In this document: piece after piece, positions 1-9,184 of the stretch
Position numbering within the stretch: position 1 is the first letter of the stretch
How the letters are laid out: every line of letters begins with the position of its first letter
Source of the DNA: Clostridium sp. CMCC3677
GTDB lineage: Bacteria > Bacillota > Clostridia > Clostridiales > Clostridiaceae
Assembly: GCF_023845585.1 (NCBI RefSeq)
Contig: NZ_JAMQHS010000004.1
Location: 1-64,000, forward strand
Length of the DNA stretch: 64,000 nt
Direction: 5' to 3'
Made by a program: the position numbers and the translations under genes
The notes under the pieces: generated by a model
What the model was told of the DNA's origin: nothing
The model's input: the letters and a program-made list of their open reading frames with translations, nothing else
Database searches by the model: none

Positions 1-40
1 CACATTTACTGCTTGTCTCAATTTTATATTGGGAGCAAGC

Positions 41-140
41 TAAAATGGGACTATACTCATTTTAGCATTCCTAAGTTCAATTACTCAGCCCACTTTGCTT
101 ATGCATATATCAACACTCTGCTAAAACATAGCCTAAAATT
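41..140. repeat. Intergenic repeat family, copy 1 of 3
   Basis: About 100 bp that recur at 58414-58515 and in shortened form at 56734-56790. Shared blocks are GGACTATACT, CTAAGTTCAATT, ACTTTGCTTAT with CATA shortly after, and a closing CAGCCTAAAATT-like block. No open reading frame is conserved, so it is a non-coding repeat; whether it is a small RNA, a MITE-like element or an old IS end cannot be decided here. It fills most of the space downstream of the Dph6-like gene. Confidence 0.6.
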
Positions 141-179
141 ATTTTATCAATATTATGTATTTTTCTTTTATTCTTTATT

Positions 180-830
180 CTAAATATCTAAATATCCATA
201 CTCTTGAGTTTTTATTATTCCTTTTTTAGAAAAATTTATTGGATACTTAAATAATGGACCATCATATACAAATGTATGATATTCCCCATTTTCACCACAA
301 GCATCAGAACCTGTAGCTTTTATTTGTTCTACAACATCTGTAGTTAATACTTTTCCTAAAAAGTCTTCAGACATACACTTAAGCTTTACATTCTTGATTA
401 CTGTTTTAAATCCTGAATCAATAAATTCATAAACTAAATCTTCCCTATTTTCTTGCCAAAGAGGAAATACAGCTTCAATGCTTGCTTCATTACATCTATC
501 CGTGCACCATGCTCTATGTGGTTCTAAATCAATATCCCCAAATACACAAGAATCTATCCCATATTTTTCTCTAGCACAAATTAATGCTTTTGTAAAAGTC
601 GCTTCATAATCATTTCCACCCTCTGAATCAACTAATAATAAAGATATATTCAGAGAATCTGCCATTTCTCTAATTAAATTTTCAGGCACCCCATGAAACC
701 AAGATCTACAATTTTTTCTATCAACAGTAACAAGTAAAACTTCTGGCTTATGCCCTGCTTTTATCATTCTATATAAAGCTAAAGTACTATCTTTGCCACA
801 ACTATAAGACATAATAAACTTTTTAACCAT
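180..830 (-). CDS. Dph6-like PP-loop ATPase (diphthine-ammonia ligase family)
   Basis: A 216-residue ATP-pyrophosphatase. The N-terminal PP-loop reads SYSCGKDSTLAL (residues 8-19), and near the C-terminus is the family signature GENGEYHTFVYDGP. In archaea and eukaryotes this family amidates diphthine on elongation factor 2. Bacteria lack diphthamide, so the substrate here is unknown. The gene lies 56 bp after the cobalamin ABC ATPase on the same strand with no visible terminator between them, so it is probably the last gene of the B12-riboswitch operon. That placement suggests a role in corrinoid salvage or another adenylation/amidation step. This is inference; only the family assignment is firm. 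The RBS GGAAG precedes ATG at 830. Confidence 0.8.
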   Translation of the reverse strand: MVKKFIMSYSCGKDSTLALYRMIKAGHKPEVLLVTVDRKNCRSWFHGVPENLIREMADSLNISLLLVDSEGGNDYEATFTKALICAREKYGIDSCVFGDIDLEPHRAWCTDRCNEASIEAVFPLWQENREDLVYEFIDSGFKTVIKNVKLKCMSEDFLGKVLTTDVVEQIKATGSDACGENGEYHTFVYDGPLFKYPINFSKKGIIKTQEYGYLDI

Positions 831-886
831 AATTAACTTCCTTTCATACTTATGTATTAAAAATAGATATAATATATGTGTATAAT

Positions 887-1648
887 TTAATTATCCTTCC
901 ACTTTTCCAGTGCATTAATCATAAATTCTTTAATATCTATTCCATAAACCTCTTTCAACTCTTCGCCACTAAAGACTTCCTTTGGTGTACCTTCCTTGAT
1001 GATTTGCCCTTCATTTAATAACAGCACTTTTTCACCAAAGGTTTGAACTAGGTTTAAATCATGTAATACCGCTATTACTATTCTATTATTTTCTTTTGTC
1101 CAGCTTTTTAAATATTTTAGTATTTGAATCTGACATCTTAAATCCAGATGATTTGTTGGTTCATCTAAAAGTATTACTTCTGGATCTTGTGCAAACGCTC
1201 TTGCCAAGTAAACTCTTTGAAGCTGTCCTCCTGACAATTCAGTTATTAGCTTATCCTTTAAATTCGATATCCCAACATTATCTAGACACCTTAAGACCAT
1301 GTCCTTATCTTCATTACTTGGCTTTCCAAATACTCCATTTATATGAGCATATCTACCCAATAATACTGTTTCAAAAACAGTATAAGGAAAATATATATTA
1401 CTTGATTGACTCATAAGAGCTATCTTTGTTGCTAACTTTTTTCTATTCAACTTACGTATTTCTTTTGAATCAAGAGTAATATTGCCTTTATAATCTATCA
1501 AATTTGCTATAGATTTTAATAATGTACTTTTCCCACAACCATTAGGTCCAACTATACAAAAGTTATTTCCTCTTTCAATATTAAAGGTTATATTTTTAAC
1601 TACGTCTAAATTATCATATCCACAACTTAGCCCCTCTATCTTTAACAT
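887..1648 (-). CDS. btuD: Cobalamin ABC transporter, ATP-binding subunit
   Basis: An ABC ATPase of the FecE/BtuD class, about 253 residues. Walker A is GPNGCGKSTLL, the Q-loop region is ALMSQSS, the signature is LSGGQLQRVYLARA, Walker B is VILLDEPTNHLD, and the switch is VLHDLN. It powers uptake by the permease encoded immediately upstream (15 bp gap). An upstream in-frame GTG at 1657 lies inside the RBS (AGTAGGTG); the ATG at 1648, about 5 nt after it, is the better start. Siderophore importers look the same at protein level, but the B12 riboswitch at the head of the operon makes corrinoid the likely cargo. Confidence 0.9.
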   Translation of the reverse strand: MLKIEGLSCGYDNLDVVKNITFNIERGNNFCIVGPNGCGKSTLLKSIANLIDYKGNITLDSKEIRKLNRKKLATKIALMSQSSNIYFPYTVFETVLLGRYAHINGVFGKPSNEDKDMVLRCLDNVGISNLKDKLITELSGGQLQRVYLARAFAQDPEVILLDEPTNHLDLRCQIQILKYLKSWTKENNRIVIAVLHDLNLVQTFGEKVLLLNEGQIIKEGTPKEVFSGEELKEVYGIDIKEFMINALEKWKDN

Positions 1649-1663
1649 GCTTTTCACCTACTT

Positions 1664-2689
1664 TTATTTTTTAAAGTATATATAAGCAAAAAATGGTGCT
1701 CCAATTAATGCAGTTATGGCGCCAACTGGCAACTCTGATGGTACAATTATTGTTCTTGAAACTAAATCTGTTATTACCATCAAACATCCTCCAAATACTG
1801 CTGACATTGATATTACATATGAATGGTTTGATCCAAATATCTTTCTAACAACATGAGGTGCTATTAAATCAACAAAACCAATTACTCCACTTAATGCAAC
1901 TGCACTACCCGTAAGAAACGCTACAAATAAAAATAAATTTCTTTTAACCTTATTTGTCTCAACACCTAATGCCTTTGCCTCATCTTCTCCAAATGTTAAT
2001 ACATCCATTTCCCTACAATAAATCATTACGCCAACTAATCCAATAATATAAAAAGGTATTGAAGCCTTAACGTAACTCCATCCTCTCATTGCGAATGAAC
2101 CCATTTGCCACATTACAATACTTTGCATTTTATCACTAAACAATGCTGAAATTGTAGTTAATATTGCATTACAAAATAGTGAAAATACCATACCAACAAG
2201 AATTATTCTACTACTCGATATAGCGCTATCTGCTTTTTCACAAAGTTTAAGAACTACAATCATTGTAACCAAACTACAAACAAATCCAACTATTGGCATT
2301 GTTAAGTTGCCTAAAAATGGAATATAAGCACCACTTACAATTAATATTCCTACACCTAAAGAGGCTCCAGAAGACAGACCTAAAGTATATGGTGATGCTA
2401 ATGTATTTTTAAGAACTGACTGAGTTACAGCACCACTTACACCTAATGATCCCCCAACAATAAAGGCTAATAATACCCGTGGTAATCTTACATTCCAAAT
2501 TATTACTACCTGGCTTGAATCAATTCCATCACTTAATGGAACACTAAAAATTTTATGGCCTAGAATTGAAATAATATCTAAAATACCAATATTGGAACTC
2601 CCAATGGAAGTTCCAATGCATAAAATTAAAAATACTAGCGGAATTGATAGCATTAATAATATTCTATTTTTATAAGTCTTTGTATTCAT
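1664..2689 (-). CDS. btuC: Cobalamin ABC transporter, FecCD/BtuC-type permease
   Basis: A 341-residue polytopic membrane protein of the FecCD family, which normally has ten membrane spans. Recognisable family blocks are WNVRLPRVLLAFIVGGSLGVSGA, split here as WNVRLPRVLLAF and GGSLGVSGAV, then GVIGFVDLIAPHVVR and the C-terminal LPVGAITALIGAPFFAY. The start codon lies within the end of btuF (20 bp overlap) with no good RBS of its own, so translation is probably coupled. It forms the transmembrane channel of the importer with BtuD and BtuF. Confidence 0.9.
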   Translation of the reverse strand: MNTKTYKNRILLMLSIPLVFLILCIGTSIGSSNIGILDIISILGHKIFSVPLSDGIDSSQVVIIWNVRLPRVLLAFIVGGSLGVSGAVTQSVLKNTLASPYTLGLSSGASLGVGILIVSGAYIPFLGNLTMPIVGFVCSLVTMIVVLKLCEKADSAISSSRIILVGMVFSLFCNAILTTISALFSDKMQSIVMWQMGSFAMRGWSYVKASIPFYIIGLVGVMIYCREMDVLTFGEDEAKALGVETNKVKRNLFLFVAFLTGSAVALSGVIGFVDLIAPHVVRKIFGSNHSYVISMSAVFGGCLMVITDLVSRTIIVPSELPVGAITALIGAPFFAYIYFKK

Positions 2690-3599
2690 CTGGATAAATA
2701 ACCTTTGCCATTTTCTTTAATGCTTTAATTATATTTTGTGATGGTCTTGAAGAAGCATTATTATCAATCATATATACATCACCATTCTTAACAGCTGTGA
2801 TTGTGTTCCATCCTTCACGGCTAGTTATATCCTCTATTGCAGTTTTTTCATTTCCGCTAAGCCCTAAATTATTTGTTAAAATAACATCGGGATTTGCTGC
2901 AATTACTGACTCTTCTGAAGTTGTTATCCAAGAATTTTGGTCTCCAAAAATATTTTTAGCTCCAACTACTTCTATCATTTCATTTAAAAAAGTATCTTTA
3001 CCAAAAGTAAATAAACCTGAACCTGAGCCTATTTCAAAATAAACACTTTTCTTTTCTGTAATAGTATCAGAAATAGTTTTTATTGCATTAACTTCTTTTT
3101 TCATATTTTCTACTATTTCTTTACCTTTCAATTCAGTATCTGTTATTTGTGCCATAAACTCTATATCGCCATAAATACCATCAATACTGTAACTGCTTGG
3201 TATATATACAACTGCTATTCCTGCTTGTTTTATTAAAGCAAATGGATCTTCATCCCCTACTTTATTATGCCCAGAGGCTATTATCATGTCTGGCTTTAAC
3301 GAAATGATAGCTTCAACATCTGGATTTCTAAAATCTAATTGTGGCAATTCAGGATTAACACCTTCGATATCTGTTGAGTAATTATCTATTGCAATTAATT
3401 TATCACCTAAGCCTAATCCCATTAATACCTCTGTATTTGATGGTGCCGTTGAAATTATTTTATTAATTTCCTTAGGTGCTACAAATTCATTACCTTCTCT
3501 ATCACGCATCGCAGTTATTTTTTCAGTACAACCTACTAAAACTGACATAAACATTGCTAAAATCATTAATAATGATATGAGTTTTCTTTTGTGTTTCAT
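2670..3599 (-). CDS. btuF: Cobalamin ABC transporter, substrate-binding lipoprotein
   Basis: A periplasmic-binding-protein-type lipoprotein of the TroA/BtuF fold, about 309 residues. After a positively charged N-terminus (MKHKRKLISLL) and a hydrophobic stretch there is a lipobox ending LVGC, which would anchor the mature protein to the membrane through its cysteine. Typical blocks follow: ISTAPSNTEVLMGLGLGDKL, PDVEAIISLKPDMIIASG, and REGWNTITAVKNGDVYMID. The ATG at 3605 sits within the RBS GGAGGAATG; the ATG at 3599 is spaced correctly (7 nt). First gene of the operon behind the cobalamin riboswitch. Confidence 0.9.
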   Translation of the reverse strand: MKHKRKLISLLMILAMFMSVLVGCTEKITAMRDREGNEFVAPKEINKIISTAPSNTEVLMGLGLGDKLIAIDNYSTDIEGVNPELPQLDFRNPDVEAIISLKPDMIIASGHNKVGDEDPFALIKQAGIAVVYIPSSYSIDGIYGDIEFMAQITDTELKGKEIVENMKKEVNAIKTISDTITEKKSVYFEIGSGSGLFTFGKDTFLNEMIEVVGAKNIFGDQNSWITTSEESVIAANPDVILTNNLGLSGNEKTAIEDITSREGWNTITAVKNGDVYMIDNNASSRPSQNIIKALKKMAKVIYPDEYKDL

Positions 3600-3664
3600 T
3601 TCCATTCCTCCTAAAAAATATTATCAGTGCAACTTAATAATTATCAGTTAAAAATCATATTAAC

Positions 3665-3698
3665 TCAAAAAAGAGCCACTCTTTTTGAGAGTAGCTCT
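3665..3698 (-). terminator. Riboswitch-coupled intrinsic terminator
   Basis: On the minus strand AGAGCTACTCTC, an A-rich loop, GAGTGGCTCT and six U form a classic terminator between the cobalamin aptamer and btuF. Its position about 110 nt after the aptamer and 66 nt before the start codon fits a ligand-controlled attenuator. Confidence 0.8.
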
Positions 3699-3811
3699 AA
3701 AAATACATACTAAGAATTTTATATTAGTTATAGTTTATATCTTTATTAAGCATAACAATAAATTAATAAATATTTATTATCTCACCCTCAGAAGATAATA
3801 TGAATTCTATA

Positions 3812-3960
3812 TATGGCAGGTCTCCCGACTTCACTTCATCCTACTTTTCTCACCTTCCCGAATTTTACAGTGGTGTATTTAAGAATTTCGTCAGTTTCAC
3901 GGTTACTGGGATAGTTTGGGGTTTTCACCCAATTCCCTATTAAGTCAATAAAACACCTTA
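3812..3960 (-). promoter_or_regulatory. Cobalamin (AdoCbl) riboswitch
   Basis: Read on the minus strand, the leader contains GGTGAAAACCCC, CCAGTAACCGTGA, a central CACTG, GGGAAGGTG, GGATGAAGTG and the B12-box-like AGTCGGGAGACCTGCC in the family's order. The aptamer precedes the btuFCD operon, so B12 would shut uptake down, most likely through the terminator that follows. Confidence 0.93.
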
Positions 3961-4180
3961 TACAGTTTAATTTTCATACTGATTATATCCTTCAATATAT
4001 TACTTGTCAAACAAAATCTTTTCTTCATGAAACCATCTTAGTTTAAACAATTACATTAATTACTAATTAACTATAATCAATTCTTTATTAAACTTTGTAT
4101 AAATTTTTTATTCCCTTTTCTAATGTTTTTTGTTATAATTCTTTATTATTTTATATAAATGAATTAGGAGAATATTTAAA

Positions 4181-5023
4181 ATGAATGAAGAGTTATTGTT
4201 TTTATTAAAACAAAATACTAATTGGAATACTAACCTTGTTACCTCTGTAGAAAGAATAGGTGGACTTAATAATAATAACTATAAAGTTTCATATAATGGT
4301 GATGATTTTTTTATTAGAATTTGCACCAATCTATATTTAGATAATGATAGAAAAACTGAATTTCAAATCATAAATAAAGCTTCTAATATTGATTTAACTC
4401 CTAAACCTTATTATTTTTCTAGCAAAAGTGGTAATATGATTCTTCCTTGGATAAATGGTAAAATGCCTACTGAAGATGAATTCTCCTCTATTAATTTTAT
4501 TATCAGATTAACTAAAAGATTAAAAGAACTTCATAATTTAAATTGTGAAAAGCTCTTTAAACCTTTTAATCATATAAAAACTAGAATTGATTTATGTAAA
4601 AAATTAAATATCTCTTTACCTAATTATATTGATAAACTCTTTAAAAAATTAAATTATCTAGAATTTATTCTAAATAATAATCCAACTATAGGCTTATGTC
4701 ACAATGATCTTAATTGTTCAAATATACTTCTTTCAAAGAACAACTTATATTTTATTGATTATGAATATTCAGCCATGGGCGATGTTTTTTGGGATCTTGC
4801 TACAATATCATGGTTCCTTAATGATAATTGTAGAAAGAATTTATTAATACAATATTTTGGTTATTATAAAGAAGAAGATTATAAAAAACTATTAGATTTT
4901 TTATATGTAGTTAAATTTTATAATGCAACATGGTCATTATTAAAAACTAAAGATCCAAACAATGATTATGATTATCTTAACGGGGCTAATATTATTTTTG
5001 AAGATTTAAGACAAAACTCTTAA
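4181..5023 (+). CDS. Choline/ethanolamine kinase-like phosphotransferase (APH fold)
   Basis: A 280-residue kinase of the aminoglycoside phosphotransferase/choline kinase superfamily. The N-terminus has a nucleotide-binding GGLNNNNYKVSYNGDDFFIRI block. The catalytic loop is LCHNDLNCSNILL (H-N-D-x4-N) and the metal-binding segment is FIDYEYSAMGDVFWDLA. The tryptophan- and tyrosine-rich C-terminus and FWDLAT resemble LicA-type choline kinases more than antibiotic kinases. It would phosphorylate a small alcohol, perhaps choline or a thiamine-like compound; the exact substrate cannot be told. It stands alone, is transcribed away from the B12 operon, and has an RBS TAGGAGAA before ATG. Confidence 0.75.
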   Translation: MNEELLFLLKQNTNWNTNLVTSVERIGGLNNNNYKVSYNGDDFFIRICTNLYLDNDRKTEFQIINKASNIDLTPKPYYFSSKSGNMILPWINGKMPTEDEFSSINFIIRLTKRLKELHNLNCEKLFKPFNHIKTRIDLCKKLNISLPNYIDKLFKKLNYLEFILNNNPTIGLCHNDLNCSNILLSKNNLYFIDYEYSAMGDVFWDLATISWFLNDNCRKNLLIQYFGYYKEEDYKKLLDFLYVVKFYNATWSLLKTKDPNNDYDYLNGANIIFEDLRQNS

Positions 5024-5069
5024 ATAATTAATCTATTGTCGTACAAATGTCTAACGTAAGTGAGTTAAC

Positions 5070-6452
5070 CTATACTAAATTTCTTTTTGCATTTTCTTCA
5101 TTTTTCTTTTTTGATTTAAGTATCTTGTAAATCATACCAAGCATTATAAACCATACAGGTGTTACAAATAGGGCTACACGAGTTTCATTATTAAGTGCCA
5201 ATACGACTATAACAAAAGCAAAAAATGCTAGAATTATATAGTTTACCATTGGATAAAATGGCATTTTGAATTTACTCTTAGTAGCAAGCTCAGGATTAGT
5301 TTTGCGATATCTTAGATGGCAGATAACTATAATTGCCCAAATGAAGATAAAGCAGAATGTTGATATACTTGTAATAAGTACAAACACTCCTTCTGGTATA
5401 ATATAGTTCAGAATAACTGAAATCAATATGACAGTTGCAGAAAACATTGTAGCATTAGAAGGTACTTGATGAGAAGTTAATTTTTTCATTGACTCAGGTG
5501 CATTATTTTCTTTAGCAAGAGAGTAAACCATACGACTTGTGCTGAAGATACCGCTGTTACAAGCAGATGCAGCTGATGTTAGTACAACGAAATTTACAAT
5601 ACTTGCTGCTGCTGCGATTCCCACTGCAGCAAATACCTGTACAAATGGGCTTTTATCTGGATTAATTGAATTCCATGGGTATATACTCATAATAACAGTA
5701 AGTGCTCCGATATAGAAAATAATAATTCTAATTGGAATATTATTAATAGCCTTTGGAATAACATGTTCTGGATTTTCAGTTTCACCAGCTGTTAAACCAA
5801 CTAATTCGATTCCAGTAAAAGCAAATACAACCATTTGGAAAGAAAGGATAAAACCTCTTAACCCATTTGGAAACCAGCCACCATGACTCCAAAGGTTTGT
5901 AAAGCTAGATATACCAGCATCTGTAGAAAATCCTTTAATAATCATAAATGTACCAATTATAATTAGTGATAAAATTGCAACAACTTTAATTAAGGCAAAC
6001 CAGAATTCCATTTCACCAAATAACTTTACTGTGGTAAGATTCATAATTAGTAAAATTACAAGAACTATAAGGCTTGGAACCCATTGAGCTATATTCGGGA
6101 ACCAATATTGTATGTAAAGTCCAGCAGCAGTTAAGTCAGCCATAGCAAGTGAAATCCAACAAAACCAGTAGGTCCATCCAGTAATAAATGCTGCTCTATC
6201 TCCTAGATAATCATATACAAAGTCTACAAAAGAATGGTAGTTCAAATTAGAAAGCAATAATTCCCCAAGGGCACGCATAATAAAAAAACAAATTATCCCT
6301 GTTATCATATACGCAAATAAAATAGATGGACCTGCCAAGTGAATTGACCTGCCTGCACCAAGGAATAATCCCGTACCAATTGCACCTCCAATTGCAAGTA
6401 ATTGAACATGACGATTTTTTAGTCCTCTCGATAAATTTTGATTTTCTGACAT
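5070..6452 (-). CDS. APC-family amino acid permease (CycA/ProY/GabP-like)
   Basis: A 460-residue, about 12-span amino acid permease. The N-terminal signature RGLKNRHVQLLAIGGAIGTG and FTGIELVGLTAGETENP are typical of the amino acid transporter group that includes CycA (D-serine/D-alanine/glycine), ProY and GabP. It has its own RBS (GGCGG) before ATG at 6452. It lies downstream of a tandem glycine riboswitch and of the remnant of a sodium:alanine/glycine symporter, with no terminator visible between them. Glycine or alanine transport is therefore a sensible guess, and the riboswitch may now regulate this permease. Confidence 0.85.
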   Translation of the reverse strand: MSENQNLSRGLKNRHVQLLAIGGAIGTGLFLGAGRSIHLAGPSILFAYMITGIICFFIMRALGELLLSNLNYHSFVDFVYDYLGDRAAFITGWTYWFCWISLAMADLTAAGLYIQYWFPNIAQWVPSLIVLVILLIMNLTTVKLFGEMEFWFALIKVVAILSLIIIGTFMIIKGFSTDAGISSFTNLWSHGGWFPNGLRGFILSFQMVVFAFTGIELVGLTAGETENPEHVIPKAINNIPIRIIIFYIGALTVIMSIYPWNSINPDKSPFVQVFAAVGIAAAASIVNFVVLTSAASACNSGIFSTSRMVYSLAKENNAPESMKKLTSHQVPSNATMFSATVILISVILNYIIPEGVFVLITSISTFCFIFIWAIIVICHLRYRKTNPELATKSKFKMPFYPMVNYIILAFFAFVIVVLALNNETRVALFVTPVWFIMLGMIYKILKSKKKNEENAKRNLV

Positions 6453-6469
6453 ATGTATTCCGCCTTTCT

Positions 6470-6848
6470 AAATGTTACTGTTTTTAAATCTGTGTTACTG
6501 AGATCACAATTTTCTAGAATTATTATTGGGCCATTGAAATATAGCTTTCTATTTCTATAATGCCCCAAAAAAGTATTATTGATGTTAGTACTGTTATAAA
6601 GCATAACTACAAGATATAGTAGCTGCTAATACAGTACATAATGTTGCAAAACTAGTAACATCACCTTCTACATTGTGCTCTTTTTCACTTTTCTCAAAAA
6701 GAAATTTTAGAGAAAGAGACAATTTGAGTAATTGAATTAATCCTAGACGTACAGTAAGACAGATTCTAGTTTCCATTAGTAAGACTAAAAGTGGAACCCC
6801 CAATACTATAAAATCGATTTGAGTAAGTACTTTTGTTAATTGATCCAT
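6470..6848 (-). pseudogene. Broken sodium:alanine/glycine symporter (AgcS family)
   Basis: Residues 1-78 start like an AgcS symporter: DFIVLGVPLLVLLMETR, LTVRLGLIQLLKL, then GDVTSFATLCTVLAATI. The invariant continuation GTGNIVG is lost: the frame runs into SCSYAL and a stop at 6594. Immediately after, in another frame, is a short hydrophobic stretch (ITVLTSIILFWGIIEIES) that resembles an internal membrane segment of the family, then stops. A complete AgcS has about 450 residues, so most of the gene is deleted. The intact RBS (GGAGGG) and start remain behind the glycine riboswitch. Confidence 0.75.
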
Positions 6849-6987
6849 TTTATCCCTCCATGTTAGTCAAAAAGCATGTACTAAAAAATACTTTTTCCTA
6901 ATATAAGTATTTTGTTATTGGAGATACAAATGGGAATAGATAAAATCTAAATGAAGTAATATATAATGTATTACTTTTATAAGATAT

Positions 6988-7172
6988 GCTACCTTTCCCC
7001 TGTCCTTTTACCTGAGAGTTTCGTCTTACGACTTTCTCCTTCGGTGCTCTATTTCGAGTCTCTCCAAGGGTTCATCCAATAGCGGTCATCTCTAATTAAA
7101 TAGGTACCTGAAAGATTTACTTCTTCGGTGCATGACCATAGTCACAACTCTCCCACTATCTTCGTCTGAACT
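6988..7172 (-). promoter_or_regulatory. Tandem glycine riboswitch
   Basis: Two consecutive glycine aptamers on the minus strand. The first has GGGAGAGTTGTGACT, GCACCGAAGAAGTAA and CTTTCAGGTACC; the second has TTGGAGAGACTCG, GCACCGAAGGAGAAAGTC and ACTCTCAGGTAAAAGGACAG. They are separated by a short linker, the usual cooperative arrangement. It leads into the broken AgcS gene (start 6848) and then the APC permease. Confidence 0.93.
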
Positions 7173-7387
7173 GTTAAAATATATACTAGTCTATTTTTAA
7201 TAAAGTTGCAACAATTTCTTCATTTTTTTATTAAAATAAAAATGTTATTTCATAATAATTGCTAAAAACATCTATTATAAGATAATAACATGTTCCATTT
7301 ATAGTAAATAATTTAAATAATAAAACTACTTCTATAAATGTGATATTTTAATATCAAAAAAACTAAATGTTCTATGGTTGAGAAATT

Positions 7388-7428
7388 TAAAAAGATCTGA
7401 CTCCAATTAAATATCGAAGTCAGATCTT
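7388..7428 (-). terminator. Intrinsic terminator after the glutamate symporter
   Basis: An inverted repeat, AGATCTGACT pairing with AGTCAGATCT, separated by about 16 nt and followed on the minus strand by TTTTT. It lies 125 bp downstream of the symporter stop codon. Confidence 0.75.
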
Positions 7429-7552
7429 AACTTTATAATTTTTGTGCTAATTCTTTTGCGCTGATTTTTGTATAATTATTGTTAAAAGACTTGTATTCAA
7501 TATTTTCTTAATTATACGTATCAATCCAGTTTAATTTATTAATTTTATTTAA

Positions 7553-8818
7553 TTATGCTGCATTTTTAATGGATTCAAAATATTTTTTTCCTTCTTCATC
7601 ATTATATTTTCCTTCCCATTTAGATATAACAACAACAGCCAATGAGTTTCCAATTACATTAACAGTAGTTCTTGCCATATCAACAATACGATCGATTCCA
7701 GCAATAAAAGCTACTCCCTCTACAGGAATACCTACAGAACCTACAGTAGCTAATAAAACAACAAAAGATGCACCAGGCACTCCTGCCATACCTTTTGAAG
7801 TAATCATTAATACAAATACTAAATTAATTTGAGTAGCAAGTGGTAAATGAATTCCATATATTTGTGCAATAAAAAGTGCTCCAATAGCTTGATATAATGT
7901 AGATCCATCTAAGTTAAATGAGTATCCTGTTGGAATAACAAATGATGTAATTGACTTTGGACATCCGAACTTCTCCATTTTTTCCATAAGTTTTGGTAAA
8001 ACTGCTTCAGAGCTTGCTGTAGTATATGCAAGAATAATTTCATCTTTTAAAATTTTTATAAGTGCCATAATACTTATTCCAAATATTTTTCCCACAAAGC
8101 CAAGCACTACAAGTACAAAGAAAATCATAGCACCATAAACAGTAATAACTAATTTTCCTAATGGAATTAAGGAAGCTAGTCCAAATTTAGAAACTGTTAC
8201 ACCTATTAAACCAAATACCCCTAGCGGAGCAAGTTTCATAATTTGATTCGTTACCCAAAACATTGCATCAGCCACGCCTTGACAAACAGCAAGAACTGGT
8301 TTCCCTTTATCACCAATTGCAGCAACACCTAAACCAAACATAACTGAAAAGAATATAACAGCAAGTAAATCACCTTTAGCAAATGATTCAAAAATATTAG
8401 TTGGAACAATATTTATAAATGTGTCCATAAAACCATGATTAGATGCTGCTTCTACGGTACTCATATATTTATCAATACTAACTGCTGAAAGCTCCTGAAT
8501 ATTTACACCAGTTCCTGGATGAACTAAATTTGCTACTAATAAACCTAATATAATAGCACCTGTAGTTACTACTTCAAAATAAAGTATTGTTTTTCCACCA
8601 ATTTTACCTACTTGTTTAATATCACCTACACCGGCAACACCAACAACAAGTGATGTAAATACAATAGGAACAACTATCATTTTGATTAATCGGATAAAAA
8701 TATCCCCAAACGGTTGTAGATATGACTCGACAACTGGATTACCATAGAAAACTGCTCCTATTATAATACCTAGTGTAAGTCCAATAAGAATTTGAATTGC
8801 TAGTCCTAATTTTTTCAT
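7553..8818 (-). CDS. Dicarboxylate/amino acid:cation symporter (GltP/GltT family)
   Basis: A 421-residue member of the DAACS family, which couples proton or sodium influx to glutamate, aspartate or C4-dicarboxylate uptake. Family hallmarks are all present: the N-terminal FIRLIKMIVVPIVFTSLV, the serine-rich re-entrant loop TTASSEAVLPKLMEKMEKFG, the SFNLDGSTLYQAIGALFIAQ helix, and the C-terminal VEGVAFIAGIDRIVDMARTT with NVIGN. Length is normal. Start at 8818 follows GAGAGGGA. It is transcribed alone between two terminators. Glutamate is the likeliest substrate but is not provable from sequence alone. Confidence 0.9.
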   Translation of the reverse strand: MKKLGLAIQILIGLTLGIIIGAVFYGNPVVESYLQPFGDIFIRLIKMIVVPIVFTSLVVGVAGVGDIKQVGKIGGKTILYFEVVTTGAIILGLLVANLVHPGTGVNIQELSAVSIDKYMSTVEAASNHGFMDTFINIVPTNIFESFAKGDLLAVIFFSVMFGLGVAAIGDKGKPVLAVCQGVADAMFWVTNQIMKLAPLGVFGLIGVTVSKFGLASLIPLGKLVITVYGAMIFFVLVVLGFVGKIFGISIMALIKILKDEIILAYTTASSEAVLPKLMEKMEKFGCPKSITSFVIPTGYSFNLDGSTLYQAIGALFIAQIYGIHLPLATQINLVFVLMITSKGMAGVPGASFVVLLATVGSVGIPVEGVAFIAGIDRIVDMARTTVNVIGNSLAVVVISKWEGKYNDEEGKKYFESIKNAA

Positions 8819-9124
8819 TTAAAGTCCCTCTCAATTGTCTATAATTTTTATCATTAGATTTATTATACTGGAATATATTCAACAAAATTCCATATAAAAT
8901 TCCAATTCACAGCATATAGTATAACATAAATAAAAATATTTATCCCTATGTTTTAAAATTCCAAATGTACAACCATTATAATTGCATATTTTTTTAATTC
9001 TCTTTAAAACTTGATATGCAAAACATGATCATTGAAACCCACTATTTTTAAATTTCAATAAGGATTTATACTTGTCCAATATCTTAGAAACTTAATTTTA
9101 TTTAAAAAATATTTTATAAATCTC

Positions 9125-9153
9125 TTGACTGATTATAAAATTCCAAGTAAAAT
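9125..9153 (+). promoter_or_regulatory. Promoter for the T-box/asparagine synthetase unit
   Basis: TTGACT, a 17-nt spacer and TAAAAT, a good sigma-A match just before the T-box leader. From the symporter start (8818) to this promoter I see no gene, only AT-rich spacer. Confidence 0.6.
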
Positions 9154-9184
9154 GAAATAAATTTAAATTTACATTTCAAACAAT

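Noticed and set aside
180..830. Naming it diphthine-ammonia ligase outright
   Set aside because: Bacteria have no diphthamide; only the family membership is supported.
887..3599. Siderophore (iron) importer instead of B12
   Set aside because: The protein families cannot separate the two, but the cobalamin riboswitch and its terminator directly upstream favour B12.
6419..6604. 61-residue frame as a separate gene
   Set aside because: It lies in the AgcS remnant, overlaps the permease start and has no RBS or family; treated as part of the pseudogene.
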